NCBI GenBank assembly: GCA_041656295.1
Contig: JBBADV010000007.1
Span: forward strand, 62,001 to 126,000
Source of the DNA: Kiritimatiellales bacterium
GTDB taxonomy: Bacteria; Verrucomicrobiota; Kiritimatiellia; Kiritimatiellales; Tichowtungiaceae
DNA: 64,000 nucleotides
Reading direction: 5' to 3'
Below are positions 17,064-25,513 of the stretch, piece after piece. The notes beneath the pieces are model-generated. The model saw only the letters and a program-made list of their open reading frames with translations, was not told the origin of the DNA and ran no database searches. A program made the translations under genes and the position numbers. Every line of letters starts with the position of its first letter. Positions within the stretch are counted from its first letter, which is position 1.

Positions 17064-19168
17064 TGTGCTGCTCCTGAAACGATCATACGCGCATCCAAAG
17101 CGTTTAGTCCTTTGGCATGCACCTTTATTGGATTGAGGTCGATTTCCTGGATTTGCCGATTCTCAATCAACAGCTGCGAAACACTCAGTAACGCGTGTTT
17201 AATCGCTCCAAGGTCAACTGCAACCCCGCCCCGCGCCCCGGCCAGCACCGGAAATCCTTTAATCTCCCGAATCATCTCTTCCGCGTCAGCCTCACTCAGC
17301 GGACATACTCTGAAAGCAACATCCTTCAATATCTCAACGAAAATACCACCGAGCCCGAACATAACGACTGGTCCGAAAATCTGGTCGTTAACACCGCCGA
17401 TGATCACTTCGGTTCCCGGATATGTATCCATCTTACTCACCAGAATTCCTGAGATATTCGCATCACATTTGCACTGTCTGGCATTGGCTTCAATCTCAGC
17501 AAACGCCAGCTCCACCGCCTCCTCGTCATTTAGATTTAACTTTACACACCCGACATCTGATTTATGCAGAATATCCTGGGAAACAATTTTCAATGCTACG
17601 GGAAAACCAATTGTGTGTGCCAGCTCTACAGCCTCTTTGTCGTTACGGGCAAGCCCCTCAGCAGGAAAAGAAATATTATATTTTCGAAGCAATTGTTTCG
17701 CTTCCGTCGCAAGCAATGGTCGTGCAACAGCATCCCTATCCGGATCAAAAAGCGGCAGAGCGCTTTCGAAACGACTCCGCTTTATGGTGGCGGTCTGGAT
17801 GTTGTGAAATCTTGCCAATGCCGCCATCGCCTTTACAGCATCATGATGGTCAAAAAACAAAGGAATACCTTGCTCTTTTAACATATCAACAAAGATACTT
17901 TGCTTATATCCCGAATAGGAATAGATCAATACCGGTTTCTTTGCGTCAGCCAATAATACGAGCATACGCTCGACGCATTCCTTTTCTTTATTGTAATCCC
18001 GAGGATTAATATGAAAATTCCCGCCAAAACCGCCGACCAGAATGACGCCGTCAATTCCATCATCTGCCAATGCGGCGCCTGTGGCCTCGACAAAATTTTC
18101 CCAGCCCGCCAGATCAACTGGATTCGATACCGATCCATTCGGTGGAATAATTGGCTTTAGATATTCTTGAGTGCCAATCGACAGCTCAGGAACCTCAAGT
18201 CCGTTGCAAATACAGGCATCACTTGTCCAGGCACAATCTCCTCCGCCTTCTGAAATAATGCAGACCCGATTCCCTTTCATAGGCTTTCGTTGATTGAATG
18301 CCAGCAGAGCGGACGTCAACCCAGAGAAGGTTTCCATCATAATAGCTCCGCATTGCCGAAGGGCAGCCTGATAGATAGAATCATTACCGGCAATGGCCGC
18401 CGTGTGACTGGATGCAACTTTAGCACCCTTTTCCGTGCGACCGCTTTTTACAACGAGAACCGGCTTAACGCGAACGGTTTCTCTCACCTCTTCCATAAAG
18501 CGTCGTCCATCCTTCAATCCCTCGATATGAATAGCAATCGCCCTCGTGTCCGGATCGTTTCGAAAATATCGGATCAGATCATAAGCCTGGACATCCGCCT
18601 GATTTCCCAAACCAACCACATACCGGAACCCCAGTCCACGCTGAGACCCTGGGAAAGTTAGCGATTGTGTTAAGTTACCACTCTGCGAAATCAAGGCAGT
18701 GTGACCTGCCTTAATAAAACCGGACATAATAGCATCAAGACTGACTGAAGCGCTATAGTATCCAAGTGTGTTCGGGCCGATCATTCGGATGCCGTGAACA
18801 TTCGCCTTCCTGACAAGTTCATCCTGGCGTTTTCGACCATCAGCGCCTTGTTCAGCAAAGCCGGCGGTAATCATAACAATTCCCTTCACCCCTTTGCTAA
18901 TGCAATCGTCAACCGCCTGATCTGCGTATTTTTTGGAAACCATGATCATGGCGGCATCCACTTCACCGGGCACATCCAAAATACTGGGATAACATTTTAA
19001 TCCCAAAATAGTTTCTGCATTCGGGTTTATTAAATATAAATTACCGGTATATCCACACTTTTGCGCAATCTCAACAAAAGGATACCCGAAACTGTCAGGA
19101 TTTCGGGATATTCCGACAATCGCCAACGACCGCGGATTCAGCAGATAATGTAAATTCACATCCTCCAT
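17060..19168 (-). CDS. Acyl-CoA synthetase (ADP-forming), fused alpha-beta form
   Basis: 702 residues, the length of single-chain acetate-CoA ligase (ADP-forming). Domains in order: CoA-binding Rossmann domain (SLAIVGISRNPDSFGYP, INPN), succinyl-CoA-ligase-like domain with the phosphorylated His255 in VASSHTAAIAGND, and a C-terminal ATP-grasp domain (~480-702; GFPVALKIVS, GGIFVEILKDVAFRV). These enzymes turn acyl-CoA + ADP + phosphate into free acid + ATP + CoA. Downstream of the thiolase-like pair, it is well placed to conserve energy from the acyl-CoA released there. GH and sugar genes flank it on both sides, which is unusual company. Confidence 0.85.
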   Translation of the reverse strand: MEDVNLHYLLNPRSLAIVGISRNPDSFGYPFVEIAQKCGYTGNLYLINPNAETILGLKCYPSILDVPGEVDAAMIMVSKKYADQAVDDCISKGVKGIVMITAGFAEQGADGRKRQDELVRKANVHGIRMIGPNTLGYYSASVSLDAIMSGFIKAGHTALISQSGNLTQSLTFPGSQRGLGFRYVVGLGNQADVQAYDLIRYFRNDPDTRAIAIHIEGLKDGRRFMEEVRETVRVKPVLVVKSGRTEKGAKVASSHTAAIAGNDSIYQAALRQCGAIMMETFSGLTSALLAFNQRKPMKGNRVCIISEGGGDCAWTSDACICNGLEVPELSIGTQEYLKPIIPPNGSVSNPVDLAGWENFVEATGAALADDGIDGVILVGGFGGNFHINPRDYNKEKECVERMLVLLADAKKPVLIYSYSGYKQSIFVDMLKEQGIPLFFDHHDAVKAMAALARFHNIQTATIKRSRFESALPLFDPDRDAVARPLLATEAKQLLRKYNISFPAEGLARNDKEAVELAHTIGFPVALKIVSQDILHKSDVGCVKLNLNDEEAVELAFAEIEANARQCKCDANISGILVSKMDTYPGTEVIIGGVNDQIFGPVVMFGLGGIFVEILKDVAFRVCPLSEADAEEMIREIKGFPVLAGARGGVAVDLGAIKHALLSVSQLLIENRQIQEIDLNPIKVHAKGLNALDARMIVSGAAQ

Positions 19169-19182
19169 GCCCCATCTCCTTT

Positions 19183-19617
19183 TTATGGGTTCCTATGAGC
19201 CCGAATTGGTTGAAACTGCGGGACACTTATTTCCCGGGTTCTATCTTCAAATATCACTTCAACCGCCATTCCAATGAAAATATCTTCCAGAGCGACATTG
19301 ACGATATTCGCAATCATGCGTACGCCTTCCTCAAGCTCAACAATTCCGTAAACATAAGGAACTTCGTCCTCGAAACCTTCATGCAATGCTTTATGGACAA
19401 TCGTGTAGCTATATACTACACCCAGCCCCTTTGCCTTGATCCAGTAAAAATCTTCCGCCATACAATGCGGACAAAGCAGTCGCGGAAAATAAATTTTTGC
19501 ACCACATGCCCTGCAGGTTTGAATCACCAATTCGTGACGTTTGGCTGCCGCCCGGAATTCGCCGGTTTCAGGTAAAATTTCCGGAAGAGGTTTTCGGTTA
19601 ATGGTCTCGGTATTCAT
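19183..19617 (-). CDS. DUF35 zinc-ribbon/OB-fold protein, partner of the thiolase-like protein
   Basis: 144 residues from the ATG at 19617, chosen for its AAAGG site; a longer frame from 19656 would overlap the thiolase-like gene. The N-terminal rubredoxin-like zinc ribbon has two CxxC pairs (TCRACG, LCPHCM). The C-terminal part is an OB fold (VVYSYTIVHKAL, YVYGIVELEEGVRM). DUF35 proteins form complexes with thiolase-fold enzymes, both archaeal thiolase-HMG-CoA synthase and the steroid side-chain aldolase Ltp2, where they hold the CoA substrate. Placement directly after the thiolase-like gene supports such a complex. Confidence 0.85.
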   Translation of the reverse strand: MNTETINRKPLPEILPETGEFRAAAKRHELVIQTCRACGAKIYFPRLLCPHCMAEDFYWIKAKGLGVVYSYTIVHKALHEGFEDEVPYVYGIVELEEGVRMIANIVNVALEDIFIGMAVEVIFEDRTREISVPQFQPIRAHRNP

Positions 19618-19636
19618 TATTATAACCTTTAATTGG

Positions 19637-20821
19637 TCAGGGAATCTCATTGCCAAAAATCAGCGTGCACTCATTGGCCATAGAACCGCCATTGCCATTA
19701 GACAACCCAAACTGAGCGTTTTTTATCTGCAGATCGCCGGCACGTCCCATTAATTGACGTGCCGCTTCAATTGTGGGCATAAAGTGGCAGGCACCATAAG
19801 GCTGTCCGCGTCCTAACTGCCCACCGTCTGTATTGACAGGAAAAACCCCGTGATATGTCAAATCTGTGCTTTCAACATATTCAGCCCCCTCGCCCTTATT
19901 GCATAAACCAATATCTTCCAGAGCAATAAGCACTGTAACGGTATAGCAATCATACAATTGCGCGAAATCCATCTCCTGGATTGTCACACCAGACATGGCA
20001 AACGCCCGTTCAGCCGCAATTTTAATCGGTGACGTGGTCAAGGACGGCTCGCGCCCGTAGGCTGGCGTCCACATGCCGCGGTCGAAACTCTGTCCGCCGC
20101 CCAGCAGATACACCGGACGCTGTTTCGCGTCCTTCGCCCGCTCTGATGATGTCAGAATTAATGCGCCGGCCCCGGTACAAGGCATCACAATCTCAAACAT
20201 CCGCAGGGGATCACAAATCATCCGAGAGCCAAGCACCTCCTCAACAGTAAGCGGCGTCTTTAAGAGTGCATTCTCAAAGCGTGATGAGTGATAGCGGGCA
20301 TTAACCGTAATTTGGGCAAAAGCCTCGTCGCGGGCGCTGAATTCATATTTATAGCGTTGCTTTATCAACGCGTAGGCAGAATTATCCAGCATGGGGCCAT
20401 AAGGAGTATCAAAATCGCGCTCAAAGGGCACTTCGTTCTCTCTACCGAAATTGCCGGCGGTAGAAGGGTCAAACACTGATCCGCCAACCAGCAACACTGT
20501 CTGACACAACCCGGTTGTAATTGCCGCCGCTGCATAAAGCAGGCCGGTATTTCCGGAACCTCCACCAAAATACATACTGTCTAGAAAACTTAGACGCAAC
20601 TGGAGATATTCCGCCATATCTTGCGACCAGGACGCTGATTGATCTATTGGTGATATCGCAATCAACCCATCGATTTCATCTTTAGAAATACCGGCATCCT
20701 CTATTGCCAGTTTAGCGGCAAGACATTGTTCAGTATAATTTGACCGGGTCCCGTTATCCTTAGATTTGACAAACTCTGTTTCTCCATACCCGATAACCGC
20801 TGTTTTCCCTCGAAGATTCAT
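19637..20821 (-). CDS. Thiolase-superfamily protein, Ltp2-like, possibly a retro-aldolase
   Basis: 394 residues of thiolase fold (SCP-x/lipid-transfer-protein type). The usual nucleophile motif CASG is here GGSG (Gly87 where Cys is expected), and the C-terminal GHP His motif reads GRGQP (residues 338-341, Gln for His). The late C-x-G motif is also lost (SNGNGG). LYDCYTV (Tyr290) is retained, a region that carries a catalytic Tyr in the Ltp2 aldolase, as I recall. This pattern plus an adjacent DUF35 gene argues for retro-aldol cleavage of a beta-hydroxyacyl-CoA rather than thiolysis. The substrate is unknown. The gene follows GH4 by 11 bases. Confidence 0.75.
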   Translation of the reverse strand: MNLRGKTAVIGYGETEFVKSKDNGTRSNYTEQCLAAKLAIEDAGISKDEIDGLIAISPIDQSASWSQDMAEYLQLRLSFLDSMYFGGGSGNTGLLYAAAAITTGLCQTVLLVGGSVFDPSTAGNFGRENEVPFERDFDTPYGPMLDNSAYALIKQRYKYEFSARDEAFAQITVNARYHSSRFENALLKTPLTVEEVLGSRMICDPLRMFEIVMPCTGAGALILTSSERAKDAKQRPVYLLGGGQSFDRGMWTPAYGREPSLTTSPIKIAAERAFAMSGVTIQEMDFAQLYDCYTVTVLIALEDIGLCNKGEGAEYVESTDLTYHGVFPVNTDGGQLGRGQPYGACHFMPTIEAARQLMGRAGDLQIKNAQFGLSNGNGGSMANECTLIFGNEIP

Positions 20822-20832
20822 GAGAGTTCTTG

Positions 20833-22191
20833 TTAATTAAATTGAGGAAGATATGCCCGGTGTGCGTCGATTAACCTAGCAGCCAAGCTGTCCACGCAGT
20901 TTTTGCGATAAAGCATCGGAGAGGTAAATAAAGCCTGTTTCACTTTATTAAAACTTCCAGAAACTGCCGCTTCAACAGAGAGTTCTATTTCCATTACAAT
21001 AGACATCATTATCCCTAGAAGAGCGGCAGGAATCTCTCCGCTCTGCAAGGGATGAACGCCCAAAGAATCAACCATTGCCCATGTTTCAACTGAAACACCT
21101 GCCGGGAGATTACTTACCTGTCCGGTATTTGGCAGTGTAGCCATTACCCTGGAAATCTTACCGGTATGCAATGATTCGACTACTGCGGAATATTCTTCAG
21201 CAGAAAGGCTCCTCTCCGGCCACGGCGAATGGCCTTCCAGACGATCTATCACCTTCTTCAAATTATATTCACGGAATCCAATACGTTGAGGAATAACCCC
21301 TTTTCGATGAATTGCATAGTGCCGCATAACTTCCGGTTCATTTAGAAAAAACGGGAAATTTTCAGCAACGTGAGATACGCCGCCCACAGGAAATGCTCCA
21401 AAAAGTTCGTACAGGTTAAATGAAAGCAGGCGACTGACAATCTTGGATCCGATCATCTCTTCAATATCATCGTCAGTCGTATTGCTGGCAATAAACCGGT
21501 TTTTATTCAGGGCCTCAAACTCCAGATAGGCTTCAACGGTCATCTTCTCAGGATTAATAGCCTGTCCTTTAACTGAAATGCCTGTAAGCCAGGTTGCGTG
21601 ATTAAGTCCGACACAAGTCGCTTGAATATCTTCAACAGATACATCGAAAAATGTTGCTAAAAAAGCCATCGTCGATGCATAGTTATGACAAAGTCCGACT
21701 GTTTTAATTGATGTGTATGCGGTTACCGCCCTTGTGAGCTGATTAAGAGGATTCGTGACATGCACCATCCACGCGTTCGGACATCGTTTTTCCATCTCCC
21801 GTGCAATTTCGAGAAAAACCGGAACATTTCGTAACGTACGGGCAATGCCGCCCGGACCGGTTGTATCACCCACTGTATGATAAATTCCAAAAGACTCCGG
21901 GATTTCGTAATCCAGTTGCATCGCTTCGAGTCCGCCGGTAGAGATGGATAAACAAACTGTATCTGCCCCGTCAAGGGCCTCAGCCAAAGCACCTGATTTT
22001 ACCCTCCATCCGGTCTCAAAAAGTTCTGCTAACTTACTGCAATAACGCACCATTAATGCTAACGCATCAGGGTCTGTATCTACCAGAACAAGTTCACTTC
22101 CCGTTAGTCCTTCACGTAAAAAAAGGTCCTGAGCTAATTTCGGCGTCCAGTTAACACTTCCTCCGCCAATTATTACTGTCTTTATACTCAT
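20833..22191 (-). CDS. Glycoside hydrolase family 4, NAD-dependent
   Basis: 452 residues. GH4 features: N-terminal NAD fold with GGGSVNWTPKLAQDL (residues 9-23), an acidic residue after strand 2 (LVDTD), NPLNQLT (Asn147), metal ligand motif CHN at 168-170, and GLNHATW with His198. GH4 enzymes oxidise C3 of the sugar, eliminate the aglycone and re-reduce, needing NAD and a divalent metal. The CHN and NHATW pattern is nearer to alpha-galactosidase/alpha-galacturonidase members than to phospho-beta-glucosidases. Cytoplasmic. Its ATG overlaps the PEP-CTERM gene stop, so the two are translationally coupled. Confidence 0.85.
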   Translation of the reverse strand: MSIKTVIIGGGSVNWTPKLAQDLFLREGLTGSELVLVDTDPDALALMVRYCSKLAELFETGWRVKSGALAEALDGADTVCLSISTGGLEAMQLDYEIPESFGIYHTVGDTTGPGGIARTLRNVPVFLEIAREMEKRCPNAWMVHVTNPLNQLTRAVTAYTSIKTVGLCHNYASTMAFLATFFDVSVEDIQATCVGLNHATWLTGISVKGQAINPEKMTVEAYLEFEALNKNRFIASNTTDDDIEEMIGSKIVSRLLSFNLYELFGAFPVGGVSHVAENFPFFLNEPEVMRHYAIHRKGVIPQRIGFREYNLKKVIDRLEGHSPWPERSLSAEEYSAVVESLHTGKISRVMATLPNTGQVSNLPAGVSVETWAMVDSLGVHPLQSGEIPAALLGIMMSIVMEIELSVEAAVSGSFNKVKQALFTSPMLYRKNCVDSLAARLIDAHRAYLPQFN

Positions 22192-23234
22192 TTCGTTTGA
22201 TTTCTGATAAAAAACAGTATTACGCCGGAAATTCCGGAAATTAAGAACAATGATACAGCGGATGGTTCAGGAATCACTGTTAAGCCAAAGGTTTTCCCAT
22301 CTGTTCCTCCCGCATAATCAACCCTGAATTCATAACCGTCCAAGGAAAACATGTGGCCATCATTGTATCCGGAAAATTCTCCTGTCCAAACTCCCCCGTC
22401 ATAATTGATCAGAGAAATAAAATCATTTTCTTGAAACGTGCTGTTCGGATCTAATTCAAAATTTAACATCGAAGAAGCATCCACAAGAACGCTTGAACTT
22501 ATGGTTACCAAAGGATCCGGTTGTGTATCAGTTAACACAAAGCCTAATGTTGTTCCACTCCCTAAGGATAAGCTGCGTGCATTGATTGTTGCATCATCCA
22601 GAATCAACATACTCCCCATGCCGTTTACACTTAAATCAGAAGTCGTTCCCAGATTAAGAATAGCACCATCAGATATATGTAATATTCCTTTACTGTTTCC
22701 ATCATTTCTTCCTACTGATGTGTTTCGAGCCGCAACTGTAAGATTTGAGCCGGCGATCTCTACGGTCATTATAGAGCCCGACACAGCGCCAATATTGAAT
22801 GCCTGCATATTCCAAGCAGATGCGCCGTCGTTTCCATTTACAATTTTAAGACGGGATCCGTTAACTTGCGACCCAACGTTATTTTGTAAAGCAAGCTGTC
22901 CTGTTGTAAAAAAATCATAGCCATTCAAATCAAAAACTAAATTTACATCGCCATATTCCATATAAAAAATGTTAACCGTAACACTTTTTTCAAGCTGTAT
23001 TCCTAATGTTTTATTATTCAACCCACCGGCAACTGAACCCCTGAAGCGCAGGTTATCACTTGCTCCAGGAATCCCAGAAGGGTTCCAATAATCCGTACTT
23101 GAAAAAACATTGGTGTAGGTTATTGAATGATAGGATCCTCCCTGCCATTCATATGTTGCCCCGTGAACTGAATAATATGAAAGAAGTAATCCGAATATCG
23201 CCAATTTATTAATTATATTTATTATCCTTGTCAT
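22188..23234 (-). CDS. PEP-CTERM sorted beta-rich surface protein
   Basis: 348 residues from the ATG at 23234, chosen because AAGGAG lies at ideal spacing; the open frame continues upstream across the divergent promoter and LacI gene but has no credible start there. A signal peptide (KLAIFGLLLSYYSVHG) is followed by a repetitive beta-rich region and a C-terminal PEP-CTERM tail: VIPEPSAVSLFLISG, hydrophobic stretch, then RNQTK. It is the first gene of the locus and a paralogue of the tail-less protein at 14012-15001. It is likely exported and processed by exosortase. Molecular function unknown. Confidence 0.75.
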   Translation of the reverse strand: MTRIINIINKLAIFGLLLSYYSVHGATYEWQGGSYHSITYTNVFSSTDYWNPSGIPGASDNLRFRGSVAGGLNNKTLGIQLEKSVTVNIFYMEYGDVNLVFDLNGYDFFTTGQLALQNNVGSQVNGSRLKIVNGNDGASAWNMQAFNIGAVSGSIMTVEIAGSNLTVAARNTSVGRNDGNSKGILHISDGAILNLGTTSDLSVNGMGSMLILDDATINARSLSLGSGTTLGFVLTDTQPDPLVTISSSVLVDASSMLNFELDPNSTFQENDFISLINYDGGVWTGEFSGYNDGHMFSLDGYEFRVDYAGGTDGKTFGLTVIPEPSAVSLFLISGISGVILFFIRNQTK

Positions 23235-23410
23235 TTTTATCTCCTTTTTACTGTTCCTGCCAGACGGTCTCTTTCTCCATTTCTTGTCTCTTCCTCTGCT
23301 CAACTTGTTCCCGTTAAGCCTTCTGCTATTCTCTGTGCGATTAAAAAACAATCCAGCTTTACATGGTAAGCTATAGATTTTTTCGACTTTGTCAACATGT
23401 AAAAAATATT

Positions 23411-23431
23411 TTTTCTCACGGCGTGACAAAA
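23411..23431. promoter_or_regulatory. Candidate operator, 21 bp dyad
   Basis: The dyad reads TTTT-C-TCACG, central G, CGTGA-C-AAAA: every position pairs except one C/C position in each arm. It sits between the divergent PEP-CTERM gene (start 23234) and LacI-type regulator gene, where an operator for that regulator would be expected. Confidence 0.5.
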
Positions 23432-23447
23432 CGGATTTTTCTATCCG
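23432..23447. promoter_or_regulatory. Second inverted repeat in the divergent promoter gap
   Basis: CGGAT and ATCCG are separated by TTTTCT, immediately after the 21 bp dyad. It could be a second regulator site or a hairpin in the regulator's leader. Confidence 0.3.
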
Positions 23448-23507
23448 ATTGACTGGAATCGCCAGCATGTTAACTTGACTAAAAAAACTGCAGATAAAGT
23501 GCACAAG

Positions 23508-24533
23508 ATGAAAAAGCGAGTTACAACCCGGAAAATCGGATTGAAGGCGGGAGTTTCCCATGCCACTGTTTCCTACGTTCTCAACGGAAAGGGAGCGGCT
23601 TATGCCATTCCTGAAAAAACCCAGATCCGCATACGAAAGATTGCAGACCAAATGGGCTGGAAACCGAATCATATACTCTCGGCTCTATCGACTGGGAAAA
23701 CAAAACTGATCGGTCTCTGGCAACTAACCCTCGGGCAGTCGTATCATGCATGGGTAATGCAAACCGTTGAACAGCTGTTGCGTGAAGATGGATATGCCAT
23801 GTTGAGCAGCCCCGCCCGGAAAAAAAATTCTCCGGAAGATTTTGAACTCGATCTTTTCAACCGCTGGTCCGTAGATGGACTGATTGCTCTGGATGGATCA
23901 CATTATCTGCATCATTTTCTAAAAAATCATCCACACTGGGATCTCCCGGTGGTAAATATGGGCTGGTTTCCTCTCAAAGATCATCCACTAGTAGATTCTG
24001 TTTATGTGGATGTACTCTCACCGGCGCGCGAAGCCCTTGAACAGTGGGTGGATGAAGGTCGAACACGGATCGCCATGCTTTCAGGACAGTACCCGGGGCT
24101 GGGTAAAATGGATGAACGTGAAAAAATGTACCGCGAATTCATTCGCCGACGGGGATTGAATGAAGAATTGATCGGGTTTCCCGCCGACACGCAACGGATT
24201 GGTGCGGAAAAAACGTTGTGCGAACACATTTCACGATATGGATGCCCCGATGCGATTTTCTGCCGGAAAGATGAAGTTCTCATGGGTGCTTATAGGGCAT
24301 TACGAAAACTCGGTTATTCAATCCCCTCCGACACAGTCCTTCTAGGCATTGACGGCATTCAGGACACTCAATATCTCGATCAGCCCATATCCACCGTAGT
24401 TCAGCCGGTCGAGATCATGTGTCAGACTGCGTGGGATATGCTTAAGTCCCGTATCGCATTCCCGAGAAGCACGGCACGGCATACCACCTTGAGAGCCTCA
24501 CTTGATTGGCGGGGAGGAGAAAAGCTATGCTGA
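23508..24533 (+). CDS. LacI-family transcriptional regulator
   Basis: 341 residues from the ATG at 23508; an in-frame TTG at 23475 would add 11 residues and neither has a strong ribosome binding site. The N-terminal helix-turn-helix (TTRKIGLKAGVSHATVSYVLNG) and hinge (IRKIADQMGWKPNHILSALSTG) are typical of LacI/GalR. The rest is a periplasmic-binding-protein-like sensor domain (GLWQLTL, DGLIALDG, VNMGW, DAIFCRKDEVLMGAYRALRKLG, GIDG). It is divergent from the 18.6 kb catabolic locus and is its likely local regulator, with a sugar or intermediate as inducer. An insertion sequence lies just downstream. Confidence 0.85.
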   Translation: MKKRVTTRKIGLKAGVSHATVSYVLNGKGAAYAIPEKTQIRIRKIADQMGWKPNHILSALSTGKTKLIGLWQLTLGQSYHAWVMQTVEQLLREDGYAMLSSPARKKNSPEDFELDLFNRWSVDGLIALDGSHYLHHFLKNHPHWDLPVVNMGWFPLKDHPLVDSVYVDVLSPAREALEQWVDEGRTRIAMLSGQYPGLGKMDEREKMYREFIRRRGLNEELIGFPADTQRIGAEKTLCEHISRYGCPDAIFCRKDEVLMGAYRALRKLGYSIPSDTVLLGIDGIQDTQYLDQPISTVVQPVEIMCQTAWDMLKSRIAFPRSTARHTTLRASLDWRGGEKLC

Positions 24534-24565
24534 TAAAAAGCAAAAGCCTTATCTCAAGAAAAAAT

Positions 24566-25315
24566 TAGGGGCTGGCATAGATGATTGGGTAAAAACCATC
24601 TGATTTTCTGTTCAAATTAGATCCATTTCTTCAACGTCCGCAACTGAGTTTTTGTGCTGCCGTAATTGAAACGAAACTCACACTCTTTCAAAAACAGCAG
24701 AAATTTTTTGCGCGGAATTCCGTTATAGTTTTTCAACTGCCGTTTCGCCTGGTTCCAGAAATTTTCGATTCCGTTAATATGGTTCATCTGAGAAGCAAAC
24801 TGCCGGCTGTGATTCATGCGGCAATGTTTAAATTCTAAAACATCCAGTGCGTTATAGCTATTGAATGTATCCGTATAAATGATGCTGTCCGGCCTGATTT
24901 TATTGCGTATGATTAGCATCAGCGTTTCTGTTTTCGCATCAGGAATCACCTGCGCATAAATCCGTCCATTTCTTTTTCATAAACCGAATACTGGAATTTT
25001 TCCGGCTGCACCCGTCCTCGTTTACCTTTACGCACTCCACCGAAATAACTTTTATCGACTTCGATTTCGTCCTCAAGAAACGGAGACTTACCGGCCATAT
25101 ATTTTGCAAGGATTCGGTGCAGGTAATCATAGAACCGGGCCGCAGAATTCCGGTGAATCCCAATCAGTTCCGCAGCCGTTTCAGCACTGGTTCCGGCAAC
25201 GAAAAAAACGAGCCCCATTTTTATCTGCCGTTCTGTCAGCTTAGAGTTCTTTATTTTCAATGGTTTACGCATAAATGACGACACTTTTTCTGTCAATCAC
25301 TTATGCCAGTCCCTA
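24566..25315 (-). mobile_element. IS1595-type insertion sequence (about 750 bp)
   Basis: Terminal inverted repeats can be read directly: TAGGGGCTGGCAT on the left and, reverse complemented, TAGGGACTGGCAT on the right; the match continues imperfectly into GATTG. A single transposase gene in two frames fills the interior. Eight-base target duplications, usual for this family, were not obvious because both flanks are A/T runs. Single-gene size and DDE motifs fit the IS1016-like subgroup. Confidence 0.8.
24617..25296 (-). CDS. IS1595-family DDE transposase, two frames (-1 shift)
   Basis: The N-terminal part (25296 to 24946) has a helix-turn-helix (ERQIKMGLVFFVAGTSAETAAELIG) and the first catalytic Asp in EIEVDKSYFGG, then KGKRGR. 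The C-terminal part (to 24617) has the second Asp in DSIIYTDTFNSY, then NHINGIENFWNQAKRQL with the catalytic Asn/Glu region, and LKECEFRFNYG. The parts join by a -1 shift at an A5 tract (24973-24977): the frame resumes as GRIYAQVIPDAKTET. This may be programmed slippage on A-AAA-G or a one-base indel that killed the element. Confidence 0.8.
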
Positions 25316-25513
25316 TTTTTTTATTCAGATAACTTGTTTTTTATTTTTGCCGGCGTTTTTATTTTCTACTGATTCATAAATCAGTGTCGATTAGAGAGGA
25401 TTACAGCCGGATTGAATCTCAGGCAGGGAAGAATAAATTTCGCATCGGCTATTTGGTATTAAGCCGGTTCGCCATAAATGTTGTATGAAACAAAATCCTT
25501 TGATTGGCGGTTT

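Noticed and set aside
23235..23672. Upstream extension of the PEP-CTERM gene frame
   Set aside because: It would cross the divergent promoter gap and overlap the LacI gene; the ATG at 23234 has a strong AAGGAG and a proper signal peptide.
24558..25323. Eight-base target duplication around the insertion sequence
   Set aside because: Left flank (A6TT) and right flank (T-rich) do not repeat directly; none could be confirmed.
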